Below, piece after piece: positions 15,596-26,700 of a DNA stretch of 64,000 nucleotides. Under the pieces are notes generated by a model that saw nothing but the letters and a program-made list of their open reading frames with translations, searched no databases and was not told the origin of the DNA. Within the stretch, counting starts at the first letter, position 1; every line of letters begins with the position of its first letter. Origin of the DNA: Candidatus Microgenomates bacterium (lineage in GTDB: Bacteria; Patescibacteria; JACPGU01). The position numbers and the translations under genes are program-made. The stretch spans positions 83,227 through 147,226 of the forward strand of contig JACPGU010000003.1 in NCBI GenBank assembly GCA_016188915.1, given 5' to 3'.

Positions 15596-17710
15596 TTATG
15601 GCTTAAATACTTGGAGACCGATAGAGCTATCCAGGATAAAGAGTCTGGGATTGTCCGAGATTGGCTCAAAATCTACACTCATCGGATTGGTAAGATTGCC
15701 ATCTGGGACAGAGGCGATCTCCCAATCTAGAATTATTGATGCTCCGTCGTCAAAAAGCCCAACTACACGATCTCGTTCGTTGTCAGCGTAGACAACTTGT
15801 GTGCCGTTGGATAATTTTCGGACGGTTATGCTGGTGCAGTCAGCACTAATATTATAGCTTCTTTGCCAATTGCCTGCACGATTGAACTTTTTGATTGCGC
15901 GGTTGCCTCGATCTAGAACCCAGACACTATCTTCAGTAACGCCTACTCCGATTGGTTCTTTGAGCTGAGCGTCATTGGTGCCAAAGGTGCCGATAATCTC
16001 GCCGGTGGTTTTACCGTCAGATTCGTAGAAAACAATTATGCGACCGTTTTTTGAATCAGCGGCAAAGATTTTGCCGCTTTCTCCAGTGCAATCTATGCCT
16101 GCCGGATCGTTTAACCCGACTGATATGCCCATCGTCATTTTCCAGGTCATGGTTCTGTAGTCTACCTTGACTTTAATTATTCGATCCTTGTTTTGATCGG
16201 TAATATAAAGATGGTTGTTACAGAAGCCAAGATTATTGGGGTTAGTGATAGTCTCTGGCAAATCGACGATAGCAGAAGAATCCAGACTGACCCAATCATT
16301 AAGATTGGAACCGCCGGTAGTTCGTAAATGCATCCCATTGCCATCTAAAATCGCTAGTTGCTCATCGAACTCATAGACTAGATTAGTGCCGGAGACGGAG
16401 ACTTTGTTGACGAAGGTCGGACGAATGTTACTACCGCCCATATTCTCTCCTCCCCCTCCGCTTGTCACCACCGTAATCGTGGTCGTGCAGGTATTGCTTC
16501 CGCCGGTGCCGGTGACAGTGCCGGTCGCCGTGTAGGTGCCGGTCGCCGTGTAGGTCTTACTCGTGCTTCCGCTCGAACTTGAGCTGGAGTACGAATTCGA
16601 CCCGTCGCCGAAATTGATGGAAATCCCCGTGAACCCCGAGCCGCTCACCGACCAGCTGATGCTGGTGGATGAATTGACATTGGGGTTGCTGGGACTGGCG
16701 GACAAACTGCAGGTTGGCGCGGACGGATTGGTGGTCGTTCCATAATAGATGGAGGTGGAGACCTTGGTCTGCGAGTTGTTCGGATCTTCCGAACTCCAGC
16801 CCGCGTCATCCACGCACCAAAGCTTGACAGTGTTATCGCCAGAGGCAAGGGTTATTTCTCGCTCCCAGGGGATCCATGTGTCCTGCCCGATCTTGTCAGG
16901 GTCGTCGTAATCCACCATTTTCGCCGTATCTGAACCCACCTGCACCCACAGGTTGCAATCAGGGCGTTTGCTCCCCCCAATTATCGGGGTGGAATCGGTG
17001 GTTGGCGACTCCACCGTATCAATGATAGGCGGAGCCGGCCTGGTGGTGTCCAACATCGTGTCAAAAACCGTCCCACCACTGGGTCTGTTGGACGAATCGC
17101 GACAGACAAAAATGTGATGGTTCGGTCCTTCCACTAGGGTCAAAGAATAGGTGGACTGGGTGGACCCGTCGCGATTGACGATAATCTCCTGGCCGTCCAT
17201 CTCCAGCGTCGGGCAATTGCTCCCCGTTTTGAAGGTGACGGTCATGGGCGAAGTAGTGACTGTGGCCGGAATGGTGCCGACAAATCCAGGCGCCGAAGGA
17301 CCTCCTTCAGGGCGATCGTTGACGATGACGGTGGCCGTATAAGGGCCGGCGGCGTTTGTGCCGTCCGTCAAAGTCACCGAGATGCCGAAGGTGCCGGTCT
17401 GCGAGTAGAGGTGGTAATTGCTGCAAGTCACCCCTTCGTTTTTCGCGCCACCGCCCCAGCTGAAATTGCAGAACAAAGAAGCACCTTGTCTGCCCCCTGA
17501 CGGTGTGCCGGAGCAACGGACGGAGTCGTTCTGGTAAATCGTGGTCGGTTCACAGCCCCAATTGAGGAGTTTCAAGGGCTTCTCTTCCGTGGGGGGCGGA
17601 GCCGAAGTGCCTCCTCCTCCGCCACAGCCGGTCAGAAACAGGGAAAAAACAATCGTCAAAATGCCCGCGACCCGGGCAGGGTTCCAACCACAAAGGTTGA
17701 ATTTTCGCAT
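15596..17710 (-). CDS. Secreted lipoprotein with PKD-like domains and an NHL-type beta-propeller
   Basis: 704 residues. The lipoprotein signal peptide has lipobox LTGC (about 26-29) followed by a Gly run. Three or so Ig/PKD-like domains follow (about 45-130, 135-325, 330-415), one with ISINFGDGSNSYSSSSSSG. The C-terminal half (about 430-704) has repeated blades such as PNNLGFCNNHLYITDQNKDR and EPIGVGVTEDSVWVLDRGNR, typical of NHL propellers. It is probably lipid-anchored on the outer face of the membrane and binds a partner or polymer. The first half is visibly richer in G and C than the propeller half and the neighbours, suggesting a composite origin. A GGGAGG ribosome site is preceded within two bases by a GCCGG/CCGGC hairpin that could affect translation. 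Confidence 0.85.
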   Translation of the reverse strand: MRKFNLCGWNPARVAGILTIVFSLFLTGCGGGGGTSAPPPTEEKPLKLLNWGCEPTTIYQNDSVRCSGTPSGGRQGASLFCNFSWGGGAKNEGVTCSNYHLYSQTGTFGISVTLTDGTNAAGPYTATVIVNDRPEGGPSAPGFVGTIPATVTTSPMTVTFKTGSNCPTLEMDGQEIIVNRDGSTQSTYSLTLVEGPNHHIFVCRDSSNRPSGGTVFDTMLDTTRPAPPIIDTVESPTTDSTPIIGGSKRPDCNLWVQVGSDTAKMVDYDDPDKIGQDTWIPWEREITLASGDNTVKLWCVDDAGWSSEDPNNSQTKVSTSIYYGTTTNPSAPTCSLSASPSNPNVNSSTSISWSVSGSGFTGISINFGDGSNSYSSSSSSGSTSKTYTATGTYTATGTVTGTGGSNTCTTTITVVTSGGGGENMGGSNIRPTFVNKVSVSGTNLVYEFDEQLAILDGNGMHLRTTGGSNLNDWVSLDSSAIVDLPETITNPNNLGFCNNHLYITDQNKDRIIKVKVDYRTMTWKMTMGISVGLNDPAGIDCTGESGKIFAADSKNGRIIVFYESDGKTTGEIIGTFGTNDAQLKEPIGVGVTEDSVWVLDRGNRAIKKFNRAGNWQRSYNISADCTSITVRKLSNGTQVVYADNERDRVVGLFDDGASIILDWEIASVPDGNLTNPMSVDFEPISDNPRLFILDSSIGLQVFKP

Positions 17711-17930
17711 TACAAGCCTCCCGCCGGCAAGCCGGCATTTTTTTGGTTTTTCTCGCTTATAAAAGGGCGAGCGAGAGGGGCAGAAGCCTTCTCTCCTTTT
17801 CGTGGCTTAATTTAGCATTTTTTTATAATTTAGTCAATGATTTTTGTCTGCTACTGACACATCCGACCAAACAATGGAACATCGCCAAGAAAAATATTGT
17901 CTTTCGCTACTTTTTCTTTGGCGCCAGGAG

Positions 17931-17939
17931 TGCTATAAT
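17931..17939 (+). promoter_or_regulatory. Extended -10 promoter at the head of the polysaccharide cluster
   Basis: TGCTATAAT (extended -10) 23 bases before the first cluster gene. No good -35 is visible, as can be the case with extended -10 promoters. Confidence 0.5.
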
Positions 17940-17962
17940 CAGGTTAAGACTAAAAAATACAA

Positions 17963-20224
17963 ATGAATATTAATCGTCTAGAAAAAATACTTGTTTTTGT
18001 TATCAAAACCCTTTCTTTTGGAGTTCTAATTACTCCTCTTTTGCCAGCAATTTTGTTTCAGGTTTTTCTTTTTCCCCATGCTTTTGGCAAGATGATTTTT
18101 GCTCAAGGATTGATAGGGGTTATTCTCACACTATATCTTATTCTATGTTTCTTTTGCGCTGAATATAGGCCAAAATTATTTTTCTCTTCCAAGAACAGAA
18201 TTAGAAAGAAGTATAATTGGGTGCTTATTATTGCCACTTTATTTGTTTTAGCCCTAGGGATAACGACATTTTTTAGTATTGACCCCTCGGTCAGTTTTTG
18301 GGGAACACTAGGGTGGAATAATGGATTATTAACCATATTATACTGTTTTTCATTTTTTATAGTCCTTTTATCGCTTTTGCCTGAAAGAAAATTTCTTAAA
18401 AATTTCTTAAAAATTAATTTTTATGTCGGCGTACCCATTATTCTCTACGGATTAGCGGAATACATGGGGTTTTTTGGATTACAGGTAGGTGAAGGAAGAG
18501 CTATCTCAACATTAGGTAATGCTATATATTTTTCTTCTTATACCATATTCCCCATATTTGCTTCTTTCGCTTTAGGATCTTTGGAAAAAAGAACAAAAAA
18601 ACGCTATTTGTATTTAGTGATAGGGATATTGGAAATAGTGATGGTAATTATTTCTAGCCAAACAAGGGCTTTTATAATAGGGCTGGTTATTAGTTTTATA
18701 ACGGTTATATCTATTTACGGCTTTTTTCGTCTGAATAAGACTTGGAAAAAAACATTTATTGTTACTAGTTTTTTACTTCTGGCGATTGTAGTTATTGGCG
18801 TTTGGCAAGGTCTAAATTCTGGATCTGTTTACAGATATGCTAATCGCTATCAAACAATAAAAACTCGCATAGTTGCTTGGCAGATAGCTTGGCAGGGGGT
18901 TAAGGAAAAACCTTTAATTGGCTGGGGTATAGAAAATTTCAACGCACCTTTTGAAAAATATTTTGATTATAATTTTTATACTCCTAATGCCGATGGTACG
19001 CTGTCAGAGCCCGGGGTAGACTTTCCTCATAATAAAATTTTAGAAGTAGCGGTGTCAAACGGAATCTTTTCTGTAACTCTATATCTGGCTTTATTTATTG
19101 TTTTATTCTCAGCCCTTGTTTTTTATTATAAAAAAACACGACGCATTTTCTTTTTAGCCATTTTAGGGCTTTTTGTGGCATATTTCGTTCAAAACCTTTT
19201 TGCTTTTGATTCTTTTGTATCTTATCTTCTTTTTTTCTCTTTTTTGTCTATAGTTGGTTCTTTAGACATTGTTGATTATGAGGGAAGAACACTATTTAAA
19301 AAAATAAATATAATGTTTTTGACGATTTTTTCTATAACCATCATGGGTCTTAGTGTTTTCTTGTTTTACTTTGTGACGATCAAACCAATTATAGCTAATT
19401 ATTGGGCATCAAAAAGTTATAGTGCTTACACCCAAAATAATTATAATCTTAGCCTTAGTTATTTAAAAAATATGGATAATTTAGGGATAGACTTTGTTAG
19501 CGATCGACTAAATATGCAGTTAGCTTCATCTGTCAGTAGCCGCCTTGCTGGCGCTAGTCAAATTTCTCCAGAAGAAGAAATTTATGTTATTGATATAACA
19601 AGTAGATTAGAAAAAATGATTAGCAAGCGCCCGTATAGGATAGACAATTATACTTTGCTCGGACGCCTATACATTATTTTGGGCTATAAAGATAAAGAAT
19701 ATGCAATAAAAGGATTGGCAATTAGTGATAAGGCTTTTGAGGCGGGGTCTAGGAGGCTACAGACATATAACAATAAGGCTGTTTCTTTTTTTCAATTAGG
19801 TCAAAAAGAAGAAGGATTGAGTATTTTGGATCAGGCTATAGTTCTCAAGCCAGATTATGGCTTGCCGTACACATTAAAAGCACAAGCTCATCTATCATTC
19901 GGAGAAAAGGATCTGGTCTTAATCAATTTAGAAAAAGCATTTGCTTTGGGGTATATTAAACGATCTAATCTTGAGGTTTATGCTCAGATACTTTTTGATT
20001 ATGGAAAAAACAATGAGGCGATAGAGGCATTGACAAAAATAGTTGATTTATCTGGGAGCGATGCTAAATCTTTATATTATCTTGCTGATGGATATAAGAG
20101 AATTGGAGATAAAGAGAAAGCAAAAATTATTATAGAGAATATGACGGAAAAATTTCCAGAATATAAAGTGCAGGGGGATATCTTTTTGCAAGCTTTAGAG
20201 AAAGAGAGTAGAACAAAAAAATGA
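17963..20224 (+). CDS. O-antigen ligase/polymerase-like membrane protein with C-terminal TPRs
   Basis: 753 residues. About ten to twelve membrane segments occupy 1-480. The large loop typical of Wzy_C proteins includes WQIAWQGVKEKPLIGWGIEN and PHNKILEVAVSNGIF. A TPR region (about 560-750) follows, with NNKAVSFFQLGQKEEGLSIL and LKAQAHLSFGEKDLVLINLE. The family joins or polymerises undecaprenyl-linked glycans outside the membrane. TPR-fused versions are known for pilin and glycan transferases. It heads the cluster, and its stop overlaps the start of the next gene by four bases (ATGA), indicating translational coupling. Whether it is a ligase, a polymerase or a protein O-glycosyltransferase cannot be told from sequence. 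Confidence 0.85.
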   Translation: MNINRLEKILVFVIKTLSFGVLITPLLPAILFQVFLFPHAFGKMIFAQGLIGVILTLYLILCFFCAEYRPKLFFSSKNRIRKKYNWVLIIATLFVLALGITTFFSIDPSVSFWGTLGWNNGLLTILYCFSFFIVLLSLLPERKFLKNFLKINFYVGVPIILYGLAEYMGFFGLQVGEGRAISTLGNAIYFSSYTIFPIFASFALGSLEKRTKKRYLYLVIGILEIVMVIISSQTRAFIIGLVISFITVISIYGFFRLNKTWKKTFIVTSFLLLAIVVIGVWQGLNSGSVYRYANRYQTIKTRIVAWQIAWQGVKEKPLIGWGIENFNAPFEKYFDYNFYTPNADGTLSEPGVDFPHNKILEVAVSNGIFSVTLYLALFIVLFSALVFYYKKTRRIFFLAILGLFVAYFVQNLFAFDSFVSYLLFFSFLSIVGSLDIVDYEGRTLFKKINIMFLTIFSITIMGLSVFLFYFVTIKPIIANYWASKSYSAYTQNNYNLSLSYLKNMDNLGIDFVSDRLNMQLASSVSSRLAGASQISPEEEIYVIDITSRLEKMISKRPYRIDNYTLLGRLYIILGYKDKEYAIKGLAISDKAFEAGSRRLQTYNNKAVSFFQLGQKEEGLSILDQAIVLKPDYGLPYTLKAQAHLSFGEKDLVLINLEKAFALGYIKRSNLEVYAQILFDYGKNNEAIEALTKIVDLSGSDAKSLYYLADGYKRIGDKEKAKIIIENMTEKFPEYKVQGDIFLQALEKESRTKK

Positions 20225-21552
20225 TCTATCGCGACAAATTACTTTGGAAAAAAATGATAGTTTTGGGAGGAGATTTTTTGTGGCTTTTTGTAGCACTTTT
20301 TGCCGCTCTTTTCGTCCGTCGTGGGCATTGGCCGGAAGAAGCGATTTGGGCTGGGCACTTTTGGAGCTTTCTGCCAATATTTTTGCTTTGGGTAGCAATT
20401 TTTTTTATTATTGACCTTTACCATTACAAGATTCTCCAAAACCTCTACAGGACGCTTTTTAGCCTTTTTGGGGGCGTATTGATTGCTACTTTTCTGACAG
20501 CGATATTTTTTTACATTTTTTTGCCAATTACCGTTATCAGTCCAAAGGTTACTCTGATTTTAGTATCTGTGGTTAGTTTTACCATCTTGGGATCTTGGCG
20601 AGGATTTTGCTATCTTGTTTTTTTTAGAAAAATATGGCGACAAAATGTTCTTATCTTGACAAACGACGATGGTGCCGATAGATTTCCTTTCGGAATGGTT
20701 AAATCAGGGGGAATAGAATATGATATTTCTGTTCTCCCACTCAATAGTTTTGATATTGGACAAATTGTCAAAGAGCAAAAGATAGACGAAATTGTGGTCG
20801 CCTTTGATTATAAAAAAGATTACAATTTAGCGCGCGATTTGGTCAAAATAGCGAGTAGTGGAGTCAAAATATTGGAATGGCCACTTTTTTACGAAAAAAT
20901 TTATGCCAAAATACCGGTGGCTGAGATTGATCATTTTTGGTTTTTGCATCACACTGACGAAGCGGAGAAGAAAGGCTATGAACGCTTCAAAAGATTTTTG
21001 GATATATTCCTCTCTTTTTTTCTATTGATTTGCTTTTCTATCCTTTTACCATTTCTCGCCCTGAGCATAAAATCTTCCAAAGGACCGATTTTTTATCGAC
21101 AAAAAAGAGTAGGCAAGAACGGAAAGATCTTTACTCTGGTCAAATTAAGAACAATGAAGGAGGGGGCAGAGGAAAATGGGGCGCAATGGGCTGAAGAGAA
21201 TGATCCTAGAACGACTTGGTTTGGCAGGTTTCTTCGCCGAACCAGATTAGATGAAATACCCCAACTTTGGAATATTCTGAAGGGAGAGATGAGCTTGGTT
21301 GGCCCGCGACCAGAAAGGCCTGAATTCACGGCTGCTTTAGCTGAAAAAATACCATTCTATAATCATCGCCATATTGTTCGTCCGGGGCTAACTGGACACG
21401 CGCAAATTGTCCATCCTTACGCTGCATCCATAGAAGACAGTCTTGAAAAAGTGGCTTATGACCTGTATTATATTAAAAATAGGTCACTATTTCTTTATTG
21501 CAAAATAATTCTTAGAACAATAAAAAGTATTCTAATCTTTCAGGGACGATAA
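20221..21552 (+). CDS. Initiating polyprenyl-phosphate sugar-phosphate transferase (WbaP/WcaJ type)
   Basis: 443 residues. There are four or so N-terminal membrane segments, a central Rossmann-like domain, and the conserved C-terminal transferase domain (about 258-440) preceded by one membrane helix. Diagnostic blocks are GPIFYRQKRVGKNGKIFTL, KLRTMKEGAE, RRTRLDEIPQLWNILKGEM and SLVGPRPERPEF. It transfers sugar-1-phosphate from a nucleotide sugar to undecaprenyl phosphate, the first membrane step of surface glycan synthesis. It is coupled by a four-base overlap to the upstream polymerase-like gene. The sugar specificity is not readable. Confidence 0.92.
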   Translation: MIYRDKLLWKKMIVLGGDFLWLFVALFAALFVRRGHWPEEAIWAGHFWSFLPIFLLWVAIFFIIDLYHYKILQNLYRTLFSLFGGVLIATFLTAIFFYIFLPITVISPKVTLILVSVVSFTILGSWRGFCYLVFFRKIWRQNVLILTNDDGADRFPFGMVKSGGIEYDISVLPLNSFDIGQIVKEQKIDEIVVAFDYKKDYNLARDLVKIASSGVKILEWPLFYEKIYAKIPVAEIDHFWFLHHTDEAEKKGYERFKRFLDIFLSFFLLICFSILLPFLALSIKSSKGPIFYRQKRVGKNGKIFTLVKLRTMKEGAEENGAQWAEENDPRTTWFGRFLRRTRLDEIPQLWNILKGEMSLVGPRPERPEFTAALAEKIPFYNHRHIVRPGLTGHAQIVHPYAASIEDSLEKVAYDLYYIKNRSLFLYCKIILRTIKSILIFQGR

Positions 21553-21561
21553 GACGATACT

Positions 21562-22317
21562 ATGGAAAATTTCAAAGATTTATTATTTGAGTTCGTCAAA
21601 GCTGACTTCAAGCTTCGCTACAAAAATTCAGCACTTGGTTTTATTTGGGTACTTTTGAAGCCATTTTTGATGTTTTTGATTTTATATTTGGTGTTCAACT
21701 TTATTTTTAAATCTCAAGATCCCAATTATGCCCTAAACCTTCTCCTGGGAATTATTATCTTCTATTTTTTTTCTGAGAGTACTATGCGAGGGCTGACTTC
21801 GCTTTGGGATAGATCCAGCATCATTCTCAAAGTTAATTTTAATCGACAATTAGTCATTTTTGCCCCCATTATTAATGCCTTTATAAACTTTTTCTTTAGT
21901 ATGACGATCTTTTTCATTTTCTGGTTTTTTGCGCCCACCCCTATCACTTGGTGGTGGCTTATCTTTCCTGTCTATATATTAATTTTGGCATTATTTATTT
22001 TAGGTTTTTCTTTCTATGCCAGTGTTTGGTATGCTAGGGCACGAGATCTAGCCAATATCTGGGAAGTCGTCCTATCTTTGCTTTTTTATGTCACCCCCAT
22101 CGTTTATCCCATTAATATAATCCCAGCTCAATATCATTCGATGATGAACATTAATCCTCTTACCTCAATAATTCGTGATAGTCGTCTTATCTTGATCTAT
22201 GGTCATATGCCGGGACTTTATTCAATAATCTATGTTGGAGGTGTCGGTTTATTTTTGGCTATCACTGGTTGGTTCTATTTTAAAAAGAGCATGAAGAAGA
22301 TAGCGGAGGAGTTGTGA
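21562..22317 (+). CDS. ABC-2 type polysaccharide export permease (Wzm-like)
   Basis: 251 residues with six membrane segments and the ABC-2 permease pattern: KADFKLRYKNSALGFIWVLLK at the start, then YARARDLANIWEVVLSLLFY and TPIVYPINIIP. It forms the membrane channel that exports undecaprenyl-linked glycan. The partner ATPase follows with a one-base stop/start overlap (TGATG). Having both an ABC exporter and a Wzy-like protein in one cluster is mixed, because the usual Wzy route uses a Wzx flippase instead. The Wzy-like protein may therefore act as a ligase. Confidence 0.92.
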   Translation: MENFKDLLFEFVKADFKLRYKNSALGFIWVLLKPFLMFLILYLVFNFIFKSQDPNYALNLLLGIIIFYFFSESTMRGLTSLWDRSSIILKVNFNRQLVIFAPIINAFINFFFSMTIFFIFWFFAPTPITWWWLIFPVYILILALFILGFSFYASVWYARARDLANIWEVVLSLLFYVTPIVYPINIIPAQYHSMMNINPLTSIIRDSRLILIYGHMPGLYSIIYVGGVGLFLAITGWFYFKKSMKKIAEEL

Positions 22318-23039
22318 TGGGAGATAATATTGCAATAAAAATAGAAGGTGTCTCCAAAACATTTTGGATACCAAAAGAGAAAAGAATAACCCTCAAAGAT
22401 CGTTTTTTGAGCTTTTATCGTCGCAATAATTATGAAAAATTTGTAGCACTTTCTGACATCAGTTTTGAAGTAAAGAAAGGCGAGTCAGTAGGGATAGTGG
22501 GTCCGAACGGGTCTGGTAAGTCCACTTTACTCAAGATATTGGCTGGCATTTACGCGCCAGATTCTGGCAAGGTGGCTGTACATGGCAAAATAGTTTCTTT
22601 TTTGGAGCTGGGGGTGGGATTCAACTACGAACTTACAGGGAGAGAAAATATCTATCTAAACGGGGTTATCTTGGGGCTGAAGAAGAAAGAGATTGACACA
22701 AAGTTTGATAGCGTAGTTACTTTTTCCGGGATAGACAGGAGATTTCTCTCTACTCCGATAATGCATTATTCTTCTGGTATGATAGTTCGCTTGGCTTTCG
22801 CAGTAGCAGCGCATATTGAGGCCGATATTTATGTGATGGATGAGGTGCTGGCAGTTGGGGATGTAGAATTTCAAGAAAAAAGTATTACTTTTTTTAGAGA
22901 AAAACTTTCTTTGGGAAGAACACTTGTTTTCGTTTCCCATGATCGAAATGCAGTAGATAAATACACCAACAGAGTGCTGTCGCTACGGAATGGGCGATTA
23001 GTATCCGTAGATAATCAGAATATGACGGGTGGTATCTAA
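22317..23039 (+). CDS. ABC transporter ATPase for polysaccharide export (Wzt-like)
   Basis: 240 residues. Walker A is GPNGSGKST, the signature region is HYSSGMIVRLAFAVA, and Walker B is ADIYVMDEVLAVGD, followed by the switch His in VFVSHDR. The signature LSGGQ is degenerate (YSSGM), as is typical for this TagH/Wzt group. I took the ATG with GGAGGAG in front of it over a GTG one codon earlier. It lacks the C-terminal glycan-binding domain found in some Wzt proteins, so export probably does not require recognition of a modified chain end. Confidence 0.92.
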   Translation: MGDNIAIKIEGVSKTFWIPKEKRITLKDRFLSFYRRNNYEKFVALSDISFEVKKGESVGIVGPNGSGKSTLLKILAGIYAPDSGKVAVHGKIVSFLELGVGFNYELTGRENIYLNGVILGLKKKEIDTKFDSVVTFSGIDRRFLSTPIMHYSSGMIVRLAFAVAAHIEADIYVMDEVLAVGDVEFQEKSITFFREKLSLGRTLVFVSHDRNAVDKYTNRVLSLRNGRLVSVDNQNMTGGI

Positions 23040-23084
23040 CATAAAGCATGGGATGATTTTGGGTATATTCTTAACTAATACCAT

Positions 23085-23777
23085 ATGTCTATAGAGCAAC
23101 AGCTCAATTTAAAATTTCCGATTTACTGGAATGACTCGGCGGTAGAAGAGAAATATCTCATCTATCTAATTTACAAAATTATTGTCAATAGACCAATAAA
23201 TATTGTTGAATTGGGCAGTGGCATCTCTTCTTTGGTGATTATAAAGACATTAGAAAAATTAGGATATTCATATAATTTTTTTTCAGTAGATTCTGACGCA
23301 TTATTTTTGGAAGAGACAAAAAAAATGCTTATTTCTGAAGGTGTTTATGACGAGAAGAAAGTAAAATTAATATTTTCACCCATAACAGATATTACGATCG
23401 ACGGAAATATTTATAAGTGGTACCGTTGGTCTGATTTTAATTTTAATTTTGAAAGAATTGACCTATTATTTGTGGATGGACCACAGGGGTCGTTATGTAA
23501 AAACGCACGCTATCCTGCGATGCATATTTTGGGCAAATATCTAAAAAAAGGTAGTATGGTTTTACTTCACGATGCTAAAAGAGAAGATGAAACTGAGATC
23601 GTCGAATCATGGGAAAGAGAAAATCTAATAGTTTCTAGGGTATATAAGATAGAGACCGAAAGAGGTGGTGCAGAGTTGCATTTTGATAAGCCCAGGCAAA
23701 ATCATGAGAAGGCCACTGTATTTTTAGACGAGGATAACCAATACAAGAGTGAAAAACACAATAAAGCAAAAAATTAG
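23085..23777 (+). CDS. Class I SAM-dependent methyltransferase-like protein
   Basis: 230 residues. The Rossmann glycine loop is VELGSGISSLVI (about 41-52). An acidic residue follows at FFSVDSDALFL, then the motif DLLFVDGPQGS and a late LLHDAKRE. This is the layout of methyltransferases acting on sugars or small molecules (Methyltransf_24-like). The C-terminus (about 200-230) is charged and overlaps the next gene by 29 bases, consistent with cotranscription. It may O-methylate a sugar of the exported polymer or cap the chain. The substrate is unknown. Confidence 0.75.
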   Translation: MSIEQQLNLKFPIYWNDSAVEEKYLIYLIYKIIVNRPINIVELGSGISSLVIIKTLEKLGYSYNFFSVDSDALFLEETKKMLISEGVYDEKKVKLIFSPITDITIDGNIYKWYRWSDFNFNFERIDLLFVDGPQGSLCKNARYPAMHILGKYLKKGSMVLLHDAKREDETEIVESWERENLIVSRVYKIETERGGAELHFDKPRQNHEKATVFLDEDNQYKSEKHNKAKN

Positions 23778-26700
23778 GGTTGTCTTTATATCTCACTCTG
23801 CAGGAATGGCAGGGGCTGAAAGATCTCTTCTCGAACTTCTCGATGGGCTAAAGTCAAGAGGGATTGTTTGCTATGTCGTTCTTCCCGCAGAAGGTATCCT
23901 TGAAGATGAATTGAAGAAAAGATTAATTCCCTATAGTATATCGCCGTATAGATTCTGGGTGATGGATGAAAACGAGAAGAAAGAAGAAGTTGAAGATGAA
24001 ATAAGCTCGCAAGCAATTGAACTGGCGAGATTATTGGACTCGGTAAAGCCCGATATAATATATACTAACACATCGGTCATAAACGTAGGCGCATTAGTGG
24101 CGAGAATGCTTGGCAAGCCACATATTTGGCACATAAGGGAGTTCGGAGAGCCGAGCTATAAGCTTATACTCCCCATAAAGGAGCGTTCCAAATTTGTGCA
24201 CGAGAATTCTGAGTGCGTCATATACAATTCAAAGGCCGTAAAAGAATATTATGATGGCGATAAGGATAAGGGTATTGTTATCTATAACAATATTAGCGTT
24301 GACTCCTTTTCTTCCGATGATGATATAAAGAAAATGGGAAGGGTATTCAAAAACAAAGAATCATATAAATTGGCCACCATAGGGTCCGTTAGTGTTGGAA
24401 AAAATCAAGAAGATATAATATTCGCAGTAAGAGATCTCGTTCGCGAGGGTATTGATATCGAGCTAGTTATTGCGGGGGATGAAGAAAGTGTATATGCCGA
24501 AAAACTAAGAAAAATTGTTTCTGATAATAAATTAGAGAATAATATTAGGTTTTTGGGATATATACATAAGCCATACCGTATTTTATCTGAAACCGATGTT
24601 TTGGTTGTTTGTTCAAAAAACGAAGCTTTTGGGAGAACTGTGGTTGAGGGGATGTTAGTGGGAAAACCGGTTATAGCCACCAGAGTTGGGGGTATACCAG
24701 AAATCATCACCGATGGTATTAATGGATTATTATATGTTGCGGGAGACCACGGGGAGCTTTCAGAAAAGTTAAAATTTCTTTTCAATAATATTAGCAAGGC
24801 AGATTTATATGCAATAAATGGGTATGAATTTGCCATAAAAAATTTTAATGACGACAAATATTCCGGGAAAGTGATCGAAGTATTGAGCGATCTTAACGAT
24901 TTTACCATATCGGGATTTAACTCTTTGTGGGCAAATGTATGGAAACTCCAAAAGAGAGATATTGATAAAAGAAATGATGAGATTTTTAGCTTGACTAAGT
25001 CTATCCAAGAAAAAGACAAAGTGATCCTTTTACAGGAAAAATATTTGCATGATAAAGAGGATATTATCCAAGAAAAAGACAAAGTGATCATTTTACAGGA
25101 AAAATATTTGCATGATAAAGAGGATATTATCCAAGAAAAAGACATTTTAATTAAAAATAAAGACGTAGAGTTAGCCCAACATATTAAGCTGGTTCATGGG
25201 TTATTTATTTCGACGAGCTGGAGAGTGACTAGGCCATTTCGATTTATCTCAACAGTATTAAAAAGAATGTCATTGTTATTTATAAAAACATTATTCCGCC
25301 TCGCAAAGAGAGTGACCCCGGCGCTTATTAAGAAGATAATAAAAAGATGGTTTTTACTTTTTATAAAAAAAATAAAGGAAAAACACGAAGATTCATCTTG
25401 CGATGGGTCAACAGAGACAGGAGACACCGATAATCTGCCAGTCATCTACAATGATAATTCCTTGAAGTCCGTTTATTATATCTCCAGTGTTGAGTCTGGC
25501 GGCACAAAGAAATATATTGACGATCTGCTTGATACTTTTGCCACCAAGGATATGAATTTCGTGCGAATAAAGAGTAGGGATGATTTGTTTTTTTATGAAA
25601 AATATTTCAAAGAAAGTGATATATTATTATTTCAATATCTTCTCTACACCGATATTGAGTTTGAAGATATTATAAATATCAAAAAAGAAAAATCTTTAAA
25701 ATTGGTGGTGCCAGTACATGACTTTTATTTTTTCGGAGAAAAAAAGAATGAATTTTATGAATTTAGTCCCAAGGTGCATACCATTTATAGTAAAGAAGTT
25801 CTTTCTTTTTCACCTTTGGTTTTTGAACTATTGAATTTAGCAGATATTATTATCTATCCATCAAATTTTGTAAAAAATATTTTTGACTCGGTCTATTGTT
25901 TTAAAACTGCTCGGCTCTCTGGCCATATCGATAATAGAAATGTTAATCATGCAGCTATCTCCAACGAAGACGCGGTATCGGAAAAAATAATAAACATAGG
26001 CATAATCAATGATGCCTATCCCCATAAAGGCGGTAGCTATTATCCCAATCTTTTTCGCCTTTATGAATATAAGGGGTACAAGATTTTTTATCATATATTC
26101 GGACATAGCAAGCTAGATGCTCCTAACGTTATTTTTCATGGTCCCTACAGGGAGGATGAAATCTATTCTCTGTTACAGGAGAACGAGATACATGGGCTGG
26201 TCTTTCTCAATGAATATGCTGAAACCTACAGTTATTCCCTGACTAAGGGCATCAACACTAGGCTTCCCGTCCTTTATTCAAAGATAGGCGCCTATACGGA
26301 GAGGATGAGAGATAAAACGAATTCTTTCCCACTCGGAGATATTGCCAGTATTCAAACAGAGGCATGTAAGATGTTTGACTTGATTATAAATAATCAGTGC
26401 CACGCTTTTGGTAATTCTGACATGGTTTTAGAAAAAGATATTCCAAATCTGTATCAAGAACTATTTTTAGTTGACTACGACAAGATGCTTGATGATAAAT
26501 ATCACAAGAACAAAAAATATTACGATTATCTGTTTAAAATCGTGGAGCCATACGCCATATATTTCCCCCAATTCCACGCTTTGAAGGAAAATAACAGAAC
26601 ATTTTATGAGGGCTATCATGATATGGTGAACCTACAACAAGCGAAAAAAGAGGATTCTTCTTTGGAAACACCAATCAAAAACTATCTTGGATACTATAAT

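Noticed and set aside
24405..25145. Minus-strand 246-codon frame
   Set aside because: It is the shadow of the coiled-coil tandem repeat and GT4 domain on the plus strand; the repeated SFSWIISSL pattern comes from the repeat.
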